Part shown: positions 1 through 10,530 of the stretch, piece after piece | Layout: each line of letters starts with the position of its first letter | Numbering within the stretch: the stretch's first letter is position 1 | From: Aporrectodea caliginosa | Taxonomy: Eukaryota > Annelida > Clitellata > Crassiclitellata > Lumbricidae | Assembly (NCBI GenBank): GCA_020284085.1 | Contig: JACEVL010000046.1 | Span: forward strand, 262,501 to 326,500 | DNA: 64,000 nt | Direction: 5' to 3' | Program-made: the position numbers and the translations under genes | The notes under the pieces: model-generated | Told to the model about the DNA's origin: nothing | The model's input: only the letters and a program-made list of their open reading frames with translations | The model's database searches: none

Positions 1-262
1 ACCTCATCTCGTTCCTTGCGCTCTGCTGATTGGCTAGATCTTTTTGTTCCTAGGACTAGGACTGCCTTGGTTCAACGCCGGGCATTTGCTGTGGTTGGTT
101 CCTTTACTTGGAATGTCCTTCCCCTCATTAAGGACTAAACTAATGACTGTGTTCTCTCCATCGGTCTTTCACTCTTTAAAGGCGTTTTATTTACCCGGGG
201 ACTCGGTGCTGAGAGCACCTCTGAATAACTATATTGCGAGAGGCGCAATATAAATCGCTAGA
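1..262 (+). pseudogene. 3' end of a CR1/L2-type LINE
   Basis: The last part of a LINE ORF2 and its 3' UTR. A decayed reading frame contains the C-terminal hallmark seen in many CR1/L2 ORF2 proteins (R-A-F-A-V-V-G, then W-N-x-L-P), followed by a stop. The fragment closes near a GGCGCAATATAAAT sequence that resembles the GCGCTATATAAAT ends of the other LINE tails in this window. The 5' side runs off the window edge. It is a non-functional fragment. Confidence 0.6.
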
Positions 263-1061
263 TACGGAATGCATCTGCATCTATTCAGCAGGCCAAAACT
301 CTTAATGCTTAGAAACAGTTAAATTCCATTTACTAATTAAGCCTCAGCATTTACCCGACATTTGACTTGTAAAGCACTCTAATAAGAAGTAGCTTGCTAC
401 TGGCGATGCCATAATTATTAATAATTCCAAGTCAAGCGCAGGACAATTTTGCAATCGTGGTAGTTGTCTCATTGTCTGTGATTGTCTTGCCTTTAATAAC
501 CGGACTATAAATCGATGCTGATCATGTCTGCCCCACCGATTTAGTTTGTGAATGAGCGCCTGCAGATAAGATGGTTCTAGCGTATTATATTTAATATTAG
601 TACGACAAAGGCAATAATGATGACGATAACAATGATGATGATGGTGATGATGACGATGATGATGATTACGACTACAACAAAGATGATAATGATGCTGATG
701 ACGACGACGATGATGATGGCGATTATGAAGATAATGGCAACGATGATTGTGATGAGGTGTTATTGATGATGATTACGACAACAACAAAGATGGTAACGAT
801 GATGAATTGATGATGAATCCCTAGGTCTTGGACACGGGACCACTGCATCTCAAAATTTGTCATATACTCCCCAGCTTAACGAACGTTCCGAAAATAAATA
901 TTGCTTGGTGACAGTGGCACGTGTTTAAAGAACTTGCCCAGTGACGTTACACTGTGTCCACTCAGTAGGCTCTAAATCGTAATCGTTGGATTGCAAGTCA
1001 GGCACGCTATATAGGCTACCGACAACAGAAACGTCTCTAAATACTGAAGTAGGCTACTTAC
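263..1061. other. Non-coding left part of duplicated unit A, with GAT-rich repeat
   Basis: No gene seen. From about 265 the sequence aligns by eye with 19145 onward (shared CATCTATTCAGCAGG and AAAACTCTT stretches), marking the left limit of a segmental duplication. An imperfect GAT/GAC trinucleotide tract covers about 617-810 and has a counterpart at 19738-19945. Confidence 0.55.
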
Positions 1062-1101
1062 CATAGTGATAAACAGCGAAAATTAAAATCAAACGCTTCA
1101 T
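1062..1101 (-). CDS. Signal-peptide exon of an Ig-receptor family gene (rest outside window or lost)
   Basis: A 40-base first exon encoding MKRLILIFAVYHY plus one base of the next codon, followed on the minus strand by a consensus GTAAGT donor. Length, phase 1 and hydrophobic content match the first exons of the four Ig-ITIM receptor genes in this window. The same exon recurs at 20535-20574 with one residue changed in the peptide. Downstream on this strand only about 1 kb remains in the window and no Ig exon is visible there, so the gene is either continued to the left or dead. Confidence 0.6.
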
Positions 1102-3301
1102 TTTGCTGACTGCTGGTTGTTACTAATATTATGCAATAATGTGCGTAAGTTAATACTTTCTAAACCGTGTACTACAGATTAAGTGTACATGTACATTACG
1201 CAAAGATTCACTGGGTTAGCGATACACGATAAAGAGCGGCATGATTCCAACAACTACATGTAGATCTATATGCAAGTGTGCTTCAGAAAGCGAACATTAA
1301 ATGCTGCATAGACTCTTCTAGCCGGAACTGTAACTGTCCTGTTAGACAAAAACCCCATTCTTAAATGCAAAAAGCAACTTCTGAAATTACAGGATGTAAT
1401 GTTTATATGGCCATTAATAGTACTGGCTACAGCTACTTTCAACAGAATAAACTATCTGAACTTTTTAAATACTGTATGTTTGCACTTATCTCTGTAGCTG
1501 CACACATGCACACGCAAACTAAGTGATCTGTTTGCTATCGGGCAGCTATCCAAATACAACGAACACGAATGTGTCTAATAATATATTTTGCACTGCATTA
1601 GTGTGATTAGAACACAGCTGCACTAATTAAATGGTCTAACTTACCAGAACGTTATCATCTTTTAAATCCCTTGTAAAGACCCATTATTACACACTCTGGC
1701 ATTTTTATATCATTGCCTTGGTCTCTAGCGAACGTACATCATTGTTTCTAATTAAAATGGGTGTAATTAGTGTTTTAAATGATTAGAGTAAATAAATATT
1801 AATAAGCATAAGCTTATAAGTACAAGGCATTGTCATGTAATAGGATTATGCATTACAACATTTATTTATTATGATAGTCTAATTGTTATTCTTTAATTGC
1901 AGATCTTTACGATAGGCTATACTGTAGTCCATCATGTAACATTTAATTTTAATCTTTAGTCTCCTCCTTAATAAGAAAAAGCTATTGGTTGTGTACCAGT
2001 TGCGCCAGATACAGGTCATATATGCGCAATTTGTCGTTCATCGCAGTAGTGACCATGTTCATAATAACGCGCATGGACTATTGAAATTCTATTCTTGTTG
2101 GTCTGCCAAAGTTTCGGTTGCGCCAGAACCAGCCCGTTCTTAACTGTGTTATGTCGTGGCTAACAAGCTCAAATTTCCGCACACTGCTGAATATATGCAC
2201 TGGCTTCCTGTTGGTGAGCGATTTGTTTTCAAGACCATCATGCTGACACGACGTCGTGTTTCATTTGTTGGCACTCCTACGGCATAAATCAGGGAGCTCT
2301 GTGTTCCAGTCTCTAGTCAGCTGAGTCATCCGTCATTGCGCTCTTCTGCATAATATGAAGATATGGAGGTGCCGCGCTGACGCACTTCAACTCGTGCCTT
2401 CTCGTGTGTTGCGCTTAAGATAATAGATTCCGTTGCCTTTCACTCTGTTCCGCATGCATTTGCGAACTGTATAACAACGCACTTGCTTTTATATGTTAGT
2501 CAGTGATAGCTGCAGCCATTTGTGAGTTAACATGAATATCCTGACGCATGCATACACACTGTAAACTGTGCGCTGCTAATTTTACTGATGAAATTACTGT
2601 TCTGATTGACGGTTTTAATATCATAGCCTATAGGCTAGTGCAGAGAATGCCTCCAATGCCTCTAATTGGTTTTTCTAGTAGATGCGATATATAATAAAAA
2701 TAAAAATATTAATAATAACAATAATAATAATCTTCGTTTATTATCTCAAACTGATTACAATTCATAGTATGAATGGATGATCACAAGATATCTCAAGAGT
2801 TGAATTTAACTGTTTGGCAGCCATACATGGCGCTCATCACGTCATGATTATCTTGGATATTTTGGATAATGTAAGCTTTGTTTCCAACGCCATCTGGTGA
2901 ATGAAAGGCTGAGTCGATCTTGGGAGGGTAATCTTTTACCTAAATTACAATAATATGATTATTACCTAAATTCGAAGTTTGTTTTGCCAAAATGTGTCGC
3001 CTTTATTTGAATGTGAATTGGTTCGTTTCGTTTTGTTCGTTTTTTAATATCCGCCGTCCTTTAAAACTGAGTGCGAAATAAAACATAAACCTTGACCATT
3101 ATTAGACACCAGACGGTCGAATGAAGAGATATAGGATATTATAGGCATTAAATACTTATACAGTTGATCTAGTCAATTGAGTCTAACAATTTCGATTCTC
3201 CCGAATCTAAGTTGATTGTCGATTTTTAGATTATAGCCTTACAAGCAGTAAGGCTCCAATGCTATAGACAGACCTTTCTCCATCTCAATTTCTCTTGCAA
3301 A
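1102..3301. other. Non-coding part of duplicated unit A
   Basis: No convincing gene. The stretch aligns in blocks with 20575-24185 (for example the CGCATAGACTCTTCTAGC-like and GCCAAAATGTGTCGCCTT-like blocks), with the difference that the second copy has gained nested hAT elements. Short AATAAT repeats lie at about 2690-2735. Confidence 0.55.
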
Positions 3302-3306
3302 CAGCG

Positions 3307-3964
3307 TGTACTGAAAAAGATGTTACTTGCACTATCCTTTCAGTTATGGTGGTAGCGGTGTTATGTGGCTGAGCGCAGGCTTAACTTCGGCTAAGTATAT
3401 GTAGGCGTGGATTTAATCACGCAGAGACACACGAGACGCTTCACTTGACGAAATTCTTATAGACAGACGAGAAATATATGTATATACATGGCGTATTTAC
3501 AGAACAGTAATTATCAGAGTCAGGTTGTCGTTTTAGAGGTCCGCACTCGCATCCCTCCGATCCTGCTCCCTTGGCCCTCTCCTTGACCCACTTCTCTCGC
3601 TCTCTTCGCTCTCTCGAGAGTCCTTCTCTTCTCAATCCGTTCGCAGAATTCTCTTCCTCTTTTCTCTTCCGCTTTTCCCTGTCTTTTCTATCGCCCCCGC
3701 CTGTCAATCAACTCTTTCGCCCCCCAACCGCGCCCTGCAATTCGTTCCCTCTTGCCTTGCTCTGCTATCTGCCTTCTCTCTCCTTCACCCTTTGACAGGC
3801 GTGGCCTTCGCCTCCGCTCCCCTACGTATGTCGTCAGCTGTCGGCTGTCAATCATTTTCTTATACTTGCTACAATCTTAAACGTTCATAATGGCAACTTA
3901 ATATAAAATCTAAACTAACATATAATATACTAATATTGATATCGTCGTGGCGGATCTCACTACA
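3307..3964 (-). repeat. 3' LTR of the retrotransposon
   Basis: 658 bp, identical by eye to 9750-10407. Just upstream on the minus strand (3965-3980) is a purine-rich stretch containing AGGAAATGGGG, the probable polypurine tract for plus-strand priming. A CT-rich segment inside the LTR creates long overlapping open frames (3441-3795) that have no coding character. Confidence 0.9.
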
Positions 3965-4302
3965 ACACCCCATTTCCTATGCTGACGGCCATAGGTCGAG
4001 CAATCGGTCAGAAACGAGGGCTATTAGGTTAGGAGTGTTCTTCCGCACACGACGATTCACAAGAGCACAAGCATTTCGACGACGCATCGGCAATATCAGA
4101 GTGTCTTTATTAGCCGTGAGTTGCGACGTTGCCAGGCTGGTTACGACAAGTCTTTAAGGTTTTACTCTAGAAAAATAAAACACATACACAAAAACGAGTA
4201 GTATTCTTATAAACACACATTACTATAATTATATAAGTCAGTGAAACATAAAACACGATAATGATATCTTTGCGATAGGTTACGTGAATCAATCTAACCA
4301 TT

Positions 4303-7300
4303 CTAATTTGTCATGTAAGCTCTTGACAACCCATCTGCCATCGTGTTAAGTCGGCCAGGGGTAAAATGTACCTGTAGATCATACCTCTGAATGGCTAAAG
4401 CCCAGCGTGTAAGCCTCGGGTTATGGTTGGCCATTGTTTGGAGCCACCTTAAACAGTTGTGATCCGTGTATACCTGGACTTTGGCCCCATACGTATACTG
4501 TTGGAAATGAGACAGTGACCATACCACACTTAACAGCTCTCTTTCGACTGTACTCATTTTGGCCTCCCTTGGTATTAATTTACGGCTGGCGTATCCTACG
4601 GGTCGTTCTACACCTTCTGGATCTAACTGGGCTAGTACGGATCCGAGTCCGGTTCCTGAAGCGTCGCATCTCAAAATGAACGGTTTCTTTATGTCAGGGG
4701 GTACTAGCATGCAGTCCGAAGTCAGGTCTGTCTTCAAAGCGTTAAACGATTTCTGTGCTTGGTCTGTCCATTTTACTCTGTCTGGTTGGTCTTTTCGCGT
4801 CAGTTCTGTTAACGGCGCTGCTTTAGTGCCAAAGTCAGGAATGAACCGATTGTAAAAATTTCCCAGACCTAAAAATGCCCTAACTTGTCGTTTTGTCTTT
4901 GGGACTTGGTAATTTGCAATCGCACTTATTTTTTCGGGGTCAGGTTTGACATACCCCTCCTCAATCACGTGTCCCAAGATTTTTATGGATTTTCTCGCAA
5001 ATTGACACTTTTTTAGTTTTATTGTGAGGTTCGCCTTTCGCAGTCTTTCTAAGATGTCTCGTATATGTGCCAGATGTTGCTCCCATGATGGCGAGAAGAT
5101 TATAAAATCGTCCACGTGGGCTGCTGCGTAATCTTCTGCTCCAAGTAGGATTTTATCTGCAAGGCGCTGGAAGCATTTCGAGGAATTCTTTGCTCCGTTT
5201 GGTAACACCGTGTATTGAAAGAGTCCAAATGGGGTTTTGAAACCTGTATATTGACGGCTTTTTTCGTCGAGTTCCACTTGGAAGAATGCTTGCTGTAAGT
5301 CTAGGCCTGTAATGAATTTCGCTCCTGCCGCTTTATCCAAAATGGATCTCATGTCGCTGGCTGGGTACTCGTCTGCGACTGTGATCGCATTTACTTGCCT
5401 CAGGTCTGCACAAATGCGTATCGTGTTATCCTTTTTTCGGACACACACGATGGGGGAGGCATACGGTCCATCTGAGGGCTCTATGATCTTGTCCTTTATC
5501 ATGTCTTTTATCTGGTTGTGTACTTGCTCTCGTAGGCTTTCTGGGATTCTGTAGCATCTCGGTGCTATGGGCTTGTCCGTGGTTAGTCGTATTGAGTGTT
5601 TAATTAGGGTTGTTCTGCCTAATTTGTTTTCAAACCTATCCTTAAACTCGTTCAACATGCTTTTCAGCTGATCCTGTTGTGTTTCTGATAGTCCTGCATT
5701 CTTCAAATTTAACTCGTCATCATCGCAGTCTTCGTCATCTATGGGTCCTAGTGATTCAAAATTCTCCTCACAAGGCTCCGCTGTGAGTATGATGTTGACC
5801 TTTGGGATGTGGGCGTCCGACTCTCTTGCATGCCATAGCTTTAATAAGTTGATATGGTATGTCTTGGGTCCTTTTTCCGTCATTATTTCGTAATTAACTG
5901 CGGACAGCTTTCTGGTTACGGAGAATGGTCCGTCCCATTTGGCGAGCAATTTGTTCTCTGTTGAATGTCTGAGGAGCAGGACTTCTTGGCCTGGTTCAAA
6001 GACTCTGTTTGACGACTTTTTGTCGTAGTACTCCTTTGTTTTCTGACGTACTTGTTTGGCGTGCTCTGTTGCTAATTCGACGCTTCTTTTTAAGTGATTT
6101 TGCGTCGTGGTTAGGTATTCGACTACACTCCTTTTGCTTGGCAGTGTGTATAGCTTACCTGTCCATGCGTCGTGCACGACTTGGAGGGGTCCTCTTACAT
6201 CATGCGAGTAGAGTAGTTCAAATGGAGAGAAACCTGTTACTGTGGAGGGTATTTGTCGACAGCTGAAAGCCAGAAATGGAAGACAACATTCCCATGACCT
6301 GGGGTCGTCTTCTATAACCTTTCTCAACATTTCTCTTAATACTCGGATCATCCTCTCTGCACTGCCTGCTGTTTCGTGGTGGTCTACAGTAGAAAACACA
6401 GGTGCTATGCCTAACAAGTCCTGTAAGCCTCTTACAAGTTGGTTCTTGAAGTGAGTGCCGTTATCAGACTTGATGACGCGTGGTATACCTGTGCGTGCAA
6501 ACACTTCTACTAATGACTTTGCCACGCTCTTAGCGGTAACGTTCGAGAGAGCTATGAACTCGGGCCAATGTGTGGTCTGCTCCACAATGATGAGTACGTA
6601 TTTCTTTCCTGAAGAGGACTTTGGGGTGATTGGTCCCATGACGTCATAAACTATGACCTCCCACGGATTGTCTATTATCGGGACCTCGATTAATGGCGCC
6701 CGTTCTGATTTCTTGATGATGGCGGTCTTCTGGCATTCTGGACATGATCGCACGTATTCTTGTATATCGGCCGTCATTGATGGCCAATTGAACGTTTTGG
6801 TTATACGTGACATGGTTGCTTGCACTCCCCTATGTCCTCCCCATATAGAACCGTGTGCCATCTCCAATACTTTTGACCTATATCGCTTTGGTATGACTAA
6901 CCGTTTTTGCGCTTCCTCTGTTCTTCCATCCTGGTTCGTTTTATTCGTCCTATACAAATAACCTTCTTCGACCACGTAGTCTCCGTCTCCCTCCCTCGCG
7001 CGGTTCCAGATGTTGGACAGAGTTGGGTCGTTGTGCTGTGCGTGTTTGAAGCCGCCTGCATCGCTCGTAAACCATTCGTCTGTGTTTGTAATTATGTCTT
7101 GGTCCTGCCCTTCTGATGTCCCTTGGTCTACTGGTGTATGATCGCCCTCCTCTCTTCTGCTGACACTATCAATCATTTGATTTCCTTCGCTATCAGCCTC
7201 TTCCGCTGAATCGTGTTGGGTTTCATGATTAACAGATGTGGCATCCGCTGCCGCTCTCTGTCGTGTCGAGTGAGTTTGAAGGTGGTCATTTTCCTGCCTC

Positions 7301-7398
7301 TGTTCGTCTTCGGTATCCTGCCGTGCCTGGTCATTAATGTCTTTAGGGTCATATACTTCGGTCGGCCTGGCTGTCTCTTGAACTGGGGCTGTCTTTAA
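4303..7398 (-). CDS. pol: Pol polyprotein: integrase, then reverse transcriptase and RNase H
   Basis: An intact frame; the first ATG is at 7176 (957 aa), but the frame is open up to 7398, overlapping the end of gag by about 50 bases. It lies in the +1 frame relative to gag, so frameshifting is the likely mode of expression. Domains in order: an HHCC zinc-binding integrase N-terminus (H-G-S-I-W-G-G-H and C-P-E-C), and a DDE integrase core (aspartates in V-Y-D-V-M-G and K-S-D-N-G-T, glutamate in S-A-E-R-M). Then comes a linker of about 100 residues, followed by reverse transcriptase from about residue 540 with H-V-D-D at the catalytic site where Y-V-D-D is usual. RNase H follows (R-C-D-A-S, V-E-R-E-L, Y-T-D-H-N) to the C-terminus. 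Integrase before RT is the diagnostic oddity. No premature stop is present. Confidence 0.92.
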   Translation of the reverse strand, partial: LKTAPVQETARPTEVYDPKDINDQARQDTEDEQRQENDHLQTHSTRQRAAADATSVNHETQHDSAEEADSEGNQMIDSVSRREEGDHTPVDQGTSEGQDQDIITNTDEWFTSDAGGFKHAQHNDPTLSNIWNRAREGDGDYVVEEGYLYRTNKTNQDGRTEEAQKRLVIPKRYRSKVLEMAHGSIWGGHRGVQATMSRITKTFNWPSMTADIQEYVRSCPECQKTAIIKKSERAPLIEVPIIDNPWEVIVYDVMGPITPKSSSGKKYVLIIVEQTTHWPEFIALSNVTAKSVAKSLVEVFARTGIPRVIKSDNGTHFKNQLVRGLQDLLGIAPVFSTVDHHETAGSAERMIRVLREMLRKVIEDDPRSWECCLPFLAFSCRQIPSTVTGFSPFELLYSHDVRGPLQVVHDAWTGKLYTLPSKRSVVEYLTTTQNHLKRSVELATEHAKQVRQKTKEYYDKKSSNRVFEPGQEVLLLRHSTENKLLAKWDGPFSVTRKLSAVNYEIMTEKGPKTYHINLLKLWHARESDAHIPKVNIILTAEPCEENFESLGPIDDEDCDDDELNLKNAGLSETQQDQLKSMLNEFKDRFENKLGRTTLIKHSIRLTTDKPIAPRCYRIPESLREQVHNQIKDMIKDKIIEPSDGPYASPIVCVRKKDNTIRICADLRQVNAITVADEYPASDMRSILDKAAGAKFITGLDLQQAFFQVELDEKSRQYTGFKTPFGLFQYTVLPNGAKNSSKCFQRLADKILLGAEDYAAAHVDDFIIFSPSWEQHLAHIRDILERLRKANLTIKLKKCQFARKSIKILGHVIEEGYVKPDPEKISAIANYQVPKTKRQVRAFLGLGNFYNRFIPDFGTKAAPLTELTRKDQPDRVKWTDQAQKSFNALKTDLTSDCMLVPPDIKKPFILRCDASGTGLGSVLAQLDPEGVERPVGYASRKLIPREAKMSTVERELLSVVWSLSHFQQYTYGAKVQVYTDHNCLRWLQTMANHNPRLTRWALAIQRYDLQVHFTPGRLNTMADGLSRAYMTN

Positions 7399-9022
7399 TC
7401 AGCGCCGGGTTCTGGCATTCGTCTTGCCATTCAGTATCGCCTTCGCTCGGGCGGAGTTCAGTGCGTGCGCTATCGGTCCTATCTTCCTGTAGGCCTACCG
7501 CCGTTCGCAGTTTGTCTGCTTCGTCATAGTCGCATCGTCTGGTTGCAATTAGTGTCATGGGGTGGGGCGATAAAGAGCCGTCTTGTCTGCGCCTGTTACT
7601 GGCCACCACCAAATCAATTAAGTCCGGATTTGAAACGAATAAATCATGGCCCGTGATCATCTCGATTCCCAAGCGTGGAATAACCCCTGCCTTGATTTTT
7701 ATCTTACGATCGGTTCCAAATGTTGGGGACCATATTTCAATTTCGCATGTTTTAACACATTTTACGTTGCCAAAAGCACACTGAATTGTCATGGGCTCAC
7801 ATGTGGCAGATGGATTGTCTCTTGCTAATTCTGAATCGATCAAAGTTACTTGAGACCCACTATCCCGCAATGACTGCACAAGCTTCCCGTTCACATACAT
7901 GGGTACTATAAACTGTTGTTGATAATCAATTACCTTTTCATGGTTTGACTTGGGTTTTACAAATCTGACCTGTGCATGCGCATGGGAATTGAATCTGTTT
8001 GTATTGCGTGTGTGTGGGTGATTCCCTGCCTGCTGATTGCCGTGGAACCCAGAATGCATTGGTCTTGCATCCTGACTTCTCTCGTGGTGCCTATTCCATG
8101 TGGGTTCTGTGGTGAAGGGCGCCTTACCCCCCCATTGGCTGTCTCTCGTGTCTGCATTGTGTGGCCTGAATTTATGACCTTGTTTATGATCATTCTGAGC
8201 GAGTTTCCTGGCCTCGCTGGCGCAGTCAAATTGAATGTCTGCAAAGTTAACTAACTCTGCTGCATTTGTAGGCCTGCGTGCCTCAACAAAATATTTGGCA
8301 TCTGCCGGCAAAGTTTCCTTTACACGTTCCATCAGAATGTCATCTACTAGAGCGTCGAGACTGTTTATTTCTCGGCATTCCAAGTAGTAGCCGAACACAT
8401 CTCTCAATTGGTCTAACAATTGGGAATATGATTGCTTCCCTACTCTGCGCATGGCTTTAAATTTTTCTAGGTAGAATTTCGCATTCATCCTGCAAGCGTT
8501 TAAAAGGGCGAGCTTTGTCTCCTTATAATCTGCGCACGTCTCTGTTTTTAGCCGATTGTAGTGCAACCGAATAGCTGGGTTCAAAAGTGAGGGTAGGATT
8601 CTTGCCCACTTACTTTCATCGATGCCTTGTAGGCTCGCTACCTTCTCAAACGAATGAAAATACGACGCTAAATCCTCTCCGTCGCCCATTGAAGGAAGTT
8701 TAGAAAAGTTTACAGAGTTAGGTAGGTCAGTCGCAGGAACAGATGTAGCAGTCTGCAATAGACCCAATTGCACTCTTTGCTGATTCAACGCCATTTCAGT
8801 CTCCATCCTTTCCTTCTCTGCTCTAATCAGTTCGAGCTTCAACTGATCCCTGCTGCGTTCGTCTTCCTCTGTCCCTTCATTCTCCGTTCCTCCTCCACTC
8901 TCTTCTTCCTTCTCATACTCCTCCAGTCTCTCGATCATCCCCTTTCGAGTAAGACCGTTCCACTCGATTCCTCTCCTTTCGCATTCCTCGCCCAACTCTC
9001 CTCTCTTCATTTTTCCAAACAT
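7349..9022 (-). CDS. gag: Gag with C-terminal retropepsin-like protease
   Basis: 557 aa, intact. Residues about 5-40 form a helix-turn-helix-like charged segment resembling a SAP motif (E-L-x-E-E-C-x-x-R-G-I and K-x-x-M-I-E-R-L). Residues about 110-260 look like a gypsy capsid region. A His/Asn/Arg-rich stretch follows (about 285-365) in place of a recognisable CCHC zinc knuckle. An aspartic protease active site D-S-G-S-Q-V-T lies near residue 387. It ends 50 bases inside the open pol frame. The start is chosen at the first ATG, which sits in an M-F-G-K-M context. It would form the element's particle; the host role is none. Confidence 0.85.
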   Translation of the reverse strand: MFGKMKRGELGEECERRGIEWNGLTRKGMIERLEEYEKEEESGGGTENEGTEEDERSRDQLKLELIRAEKERMETEMALNQQRVQLGLLQTATSVPATDLPNSVNFSKLPSMGDGEDLASYFHSFEKVASLQGIDESKWARILPSLLNPAIRLHYNRLKTETCADYKETKLALLNACRMNAKFYLEKFKAMRRVGKQSYSQLLDQLRDVFGYYLECREINSLDALVDDILMERVKETLPADAKYFVEARRPTNAAELVNFADIQFDCASEARKLAQNDHKQGHKFRPHNADTRDSQWGGKAPFTTEPTWNRHHERSQDARPMHSGFHGNQQAGNHPHTRNTNRFNSHAHAQVRFVKPKSNHEKVIDYQQQFIVPMYVNGKLVQSLRDSGSQVTLIDSELARDNPSATCEPMTIQCAFGNVKCVKTCEIEIWSPTFGTDRKIKIKAGVIPRLGIEMITGHDLFVSNPDLIDLVVASNRRRQDGSLSPHPMTLIATRRCDYDEADKLRTAVGLQEDRTDSARTELRPSEGDTEWQDECQNPALIKDSPSSRDSQADRSI

Positions 9023-9297
9023 GCTAACTGCACTATCACGGAAAGGTTTTATTGTGCCTTCTTATTCTTCAACCGAACATACGCGTATAGCCAACGGGGC
9101 TTATACTAAACCAATCGCACTGCCAACAGGGCAAACAAACTCTTAATAATCTCTCTGCCAACAGGGCAAAACTGAAAAATTGCTACGCTTTCGTACAATA
9201 TCTATATAATCCTTTCACACAGTTTAGATTGCTACGGGTTTTCAATAACCCTTCAATCACCAACCAATTAGCAGTTTTATGACAGTTGACAATAATT

Positions 9298-9711
9298 TTA
9301 ACAACTTGGACTCTGCTCACCCGATGGGTTATCAGCTTTGTCTGAAGTGTAGCTCCGAAGAGGCCGCCGCTTCCGCTGGAATGGGTTTTCAGAGGTACTA
9401 GAGTCTCCTTGCGTCGGATGAATCGTTCGTTCCCTTCGATCCGTTTCGTCCGACTCCAGTTGGTCGTTTCCTTCGATTGAATCTTCCGTCTCCCTCGCTG
9501 TCTTGTTCGTCTGTTCCTTCGATCCGTCTTCTTCCTCTCCTTTGCGTTTTCTCCAGGAGCAGAACGTGTGGTCCCGAAGAATCCGCCGCGTCCGATCCGT
9601 TGAGGTGTTCCTTGTCGTCCTACGTCGCCTCTTTCTCCGACTGTCGATTCGGCGTGTCTTTGTTCGGTCTCCCTGCGAGTGTCTCTCGTTGGAGGTAGGT
9701 AGCGCTAGCAC
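9298..9711 (-). other. Open frame in the retrotransposon leader
   Basis: A 137-aa open frame between the 5' LTR and gag. The product would be extremely charged and low in complexity (Arg, Lys, Glu, Asp, Thr rich), with no known domain. It may be an accessory ORF or simply a leader with strong base bias; the opposite strand is open over the same bases as well, which argues for composition and not selection. Confidence 0.35.
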
Positions 9712-9749
9712 TCCGGTTCGTCTCTAAGCGTGAATCCCTGCTGGCACAA

Positions 9750-10407
9750 TGTACTGAAAAAGATGTTACTTGCACTATCCTTTCAGTTATGGTGGTAGCG
9801 GTGTTATGTGGCTGAGCGCAGGCTTAACTTCGGCTAAGTATATGTAGGCGTGGATTTAATCACGCAGAGACACACGAGACGCTTCACTTGACGAAATTCT
9901 TATAGACAGACGAGAAATATATGTATATACATGGCGTATTTACAGAACAGTAATTATCAGAGTCAGGTTGTCGTTTTAGAGGTCCGCACTCGCATCCCTC
10001 CGATCCTGCTCCCTTGGCCCTCTCCTTGACCCACTTCTCTCGCTCTCTTCGCTCTCTCGAGAGTCCTTCTCTTCTCAATCCGTTCGCAGAATTCTCTTCC
10101 TCTTTTCTCTTCCGCTTTTCCCTGTCTTTTCTATCGCCCCCGCCTGTCAATCAACTCTTTCGCCCCCCAACCGCGCCCTGCAATTCGTTCCCTCTTGCCT
10201 TGCTCTGCTATCTGCCTTCTCTCTCCTTCACCCTTTGACAGGCGTGGCCTTCGCCTCCGCTCCCCTACGTATGTCGTCAGCTGTCGGCTGTCAATCATTT
10301 TCTTATACTTGCTACAATCTTAAACGTTCATAATGGCAACTTAATATAAAATCTAAACTAACATATAATATACTAATATTGATATCGTCGTGGCGGATCT
10401 CACTACA
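9750..10407 (-). repeat. 5' LTR of the retrotransposon
   Basis: 658 bp, same boundaries (TG...CA) and apparently the same sequence as 3307-3964. On the minus strand it is followed by TTGTGCCAGCAGGGATTC, which may serve as primer-binding site; it is only loosely like a tRNA 3' end, so the primer is not assigned. Confidence 0.9.
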
Positions 10408-10530
10408 CAGCGCTTGGATACGACGATAGGATACCGAATTAATTGAGACTGCGAAACCAGCGCAGTTCGTCGTTAACGTTTTAAATGGTTTGTTTCAATT
10501 TTAGAGTTTGGTTTACTAGTGGCTGAATGC

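Larger units (their letters stand above)
3307..10407 (-). mobile_element. Full-length Ty3/gypsy-like LTR retrotransposon, Gmr1-type pol order
   Basis: A complete 7,101-bp element read on the minus strand: 5' LTR (9750-10407), leader, gag-protease (7349-9022), pol (4303-7398) and 3' LTR (3307-3964). It is flanked by a perfect 5-bp target duplication CAGCG at 3302-3306 and 10408-10412. The two 658-bp LTRs begin TG and end CA on either strand and show no difference by eye, so insertion is recent. In pol the integrase precedes reverse transcriptase and RNase H, the order of the Gmr1 group and not of ordinary gypsy elements. No env-like frame exists between pol and the 3' LTR. The target sequence survives uninterrupted in the paralogous copy near 24180. 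The insertion lies 119 bases past the stop codon of receptor gene 1, in the same orientation. Confidence 0.93.

Noticed and set aside
3441..3795. Two overlapping open frames of 88 and 74 codons, repeated exactly at 9884-10238
   Set aside because: They lie wholly inside the two LTR copies, on opposite strands of a CT-rich tract; identity comes from LTR identity, not coding constraint.
3965..4302. Possible envelope gene between pol and the 3' LTR
   Set aside because: Only about 340 bases, no signal peptide or membrane segment; the element has no env.
4434..7116. Many plus-strand open frames of 60-100 codons
   Set aside because: Antisense shadows of the intact pol frame.
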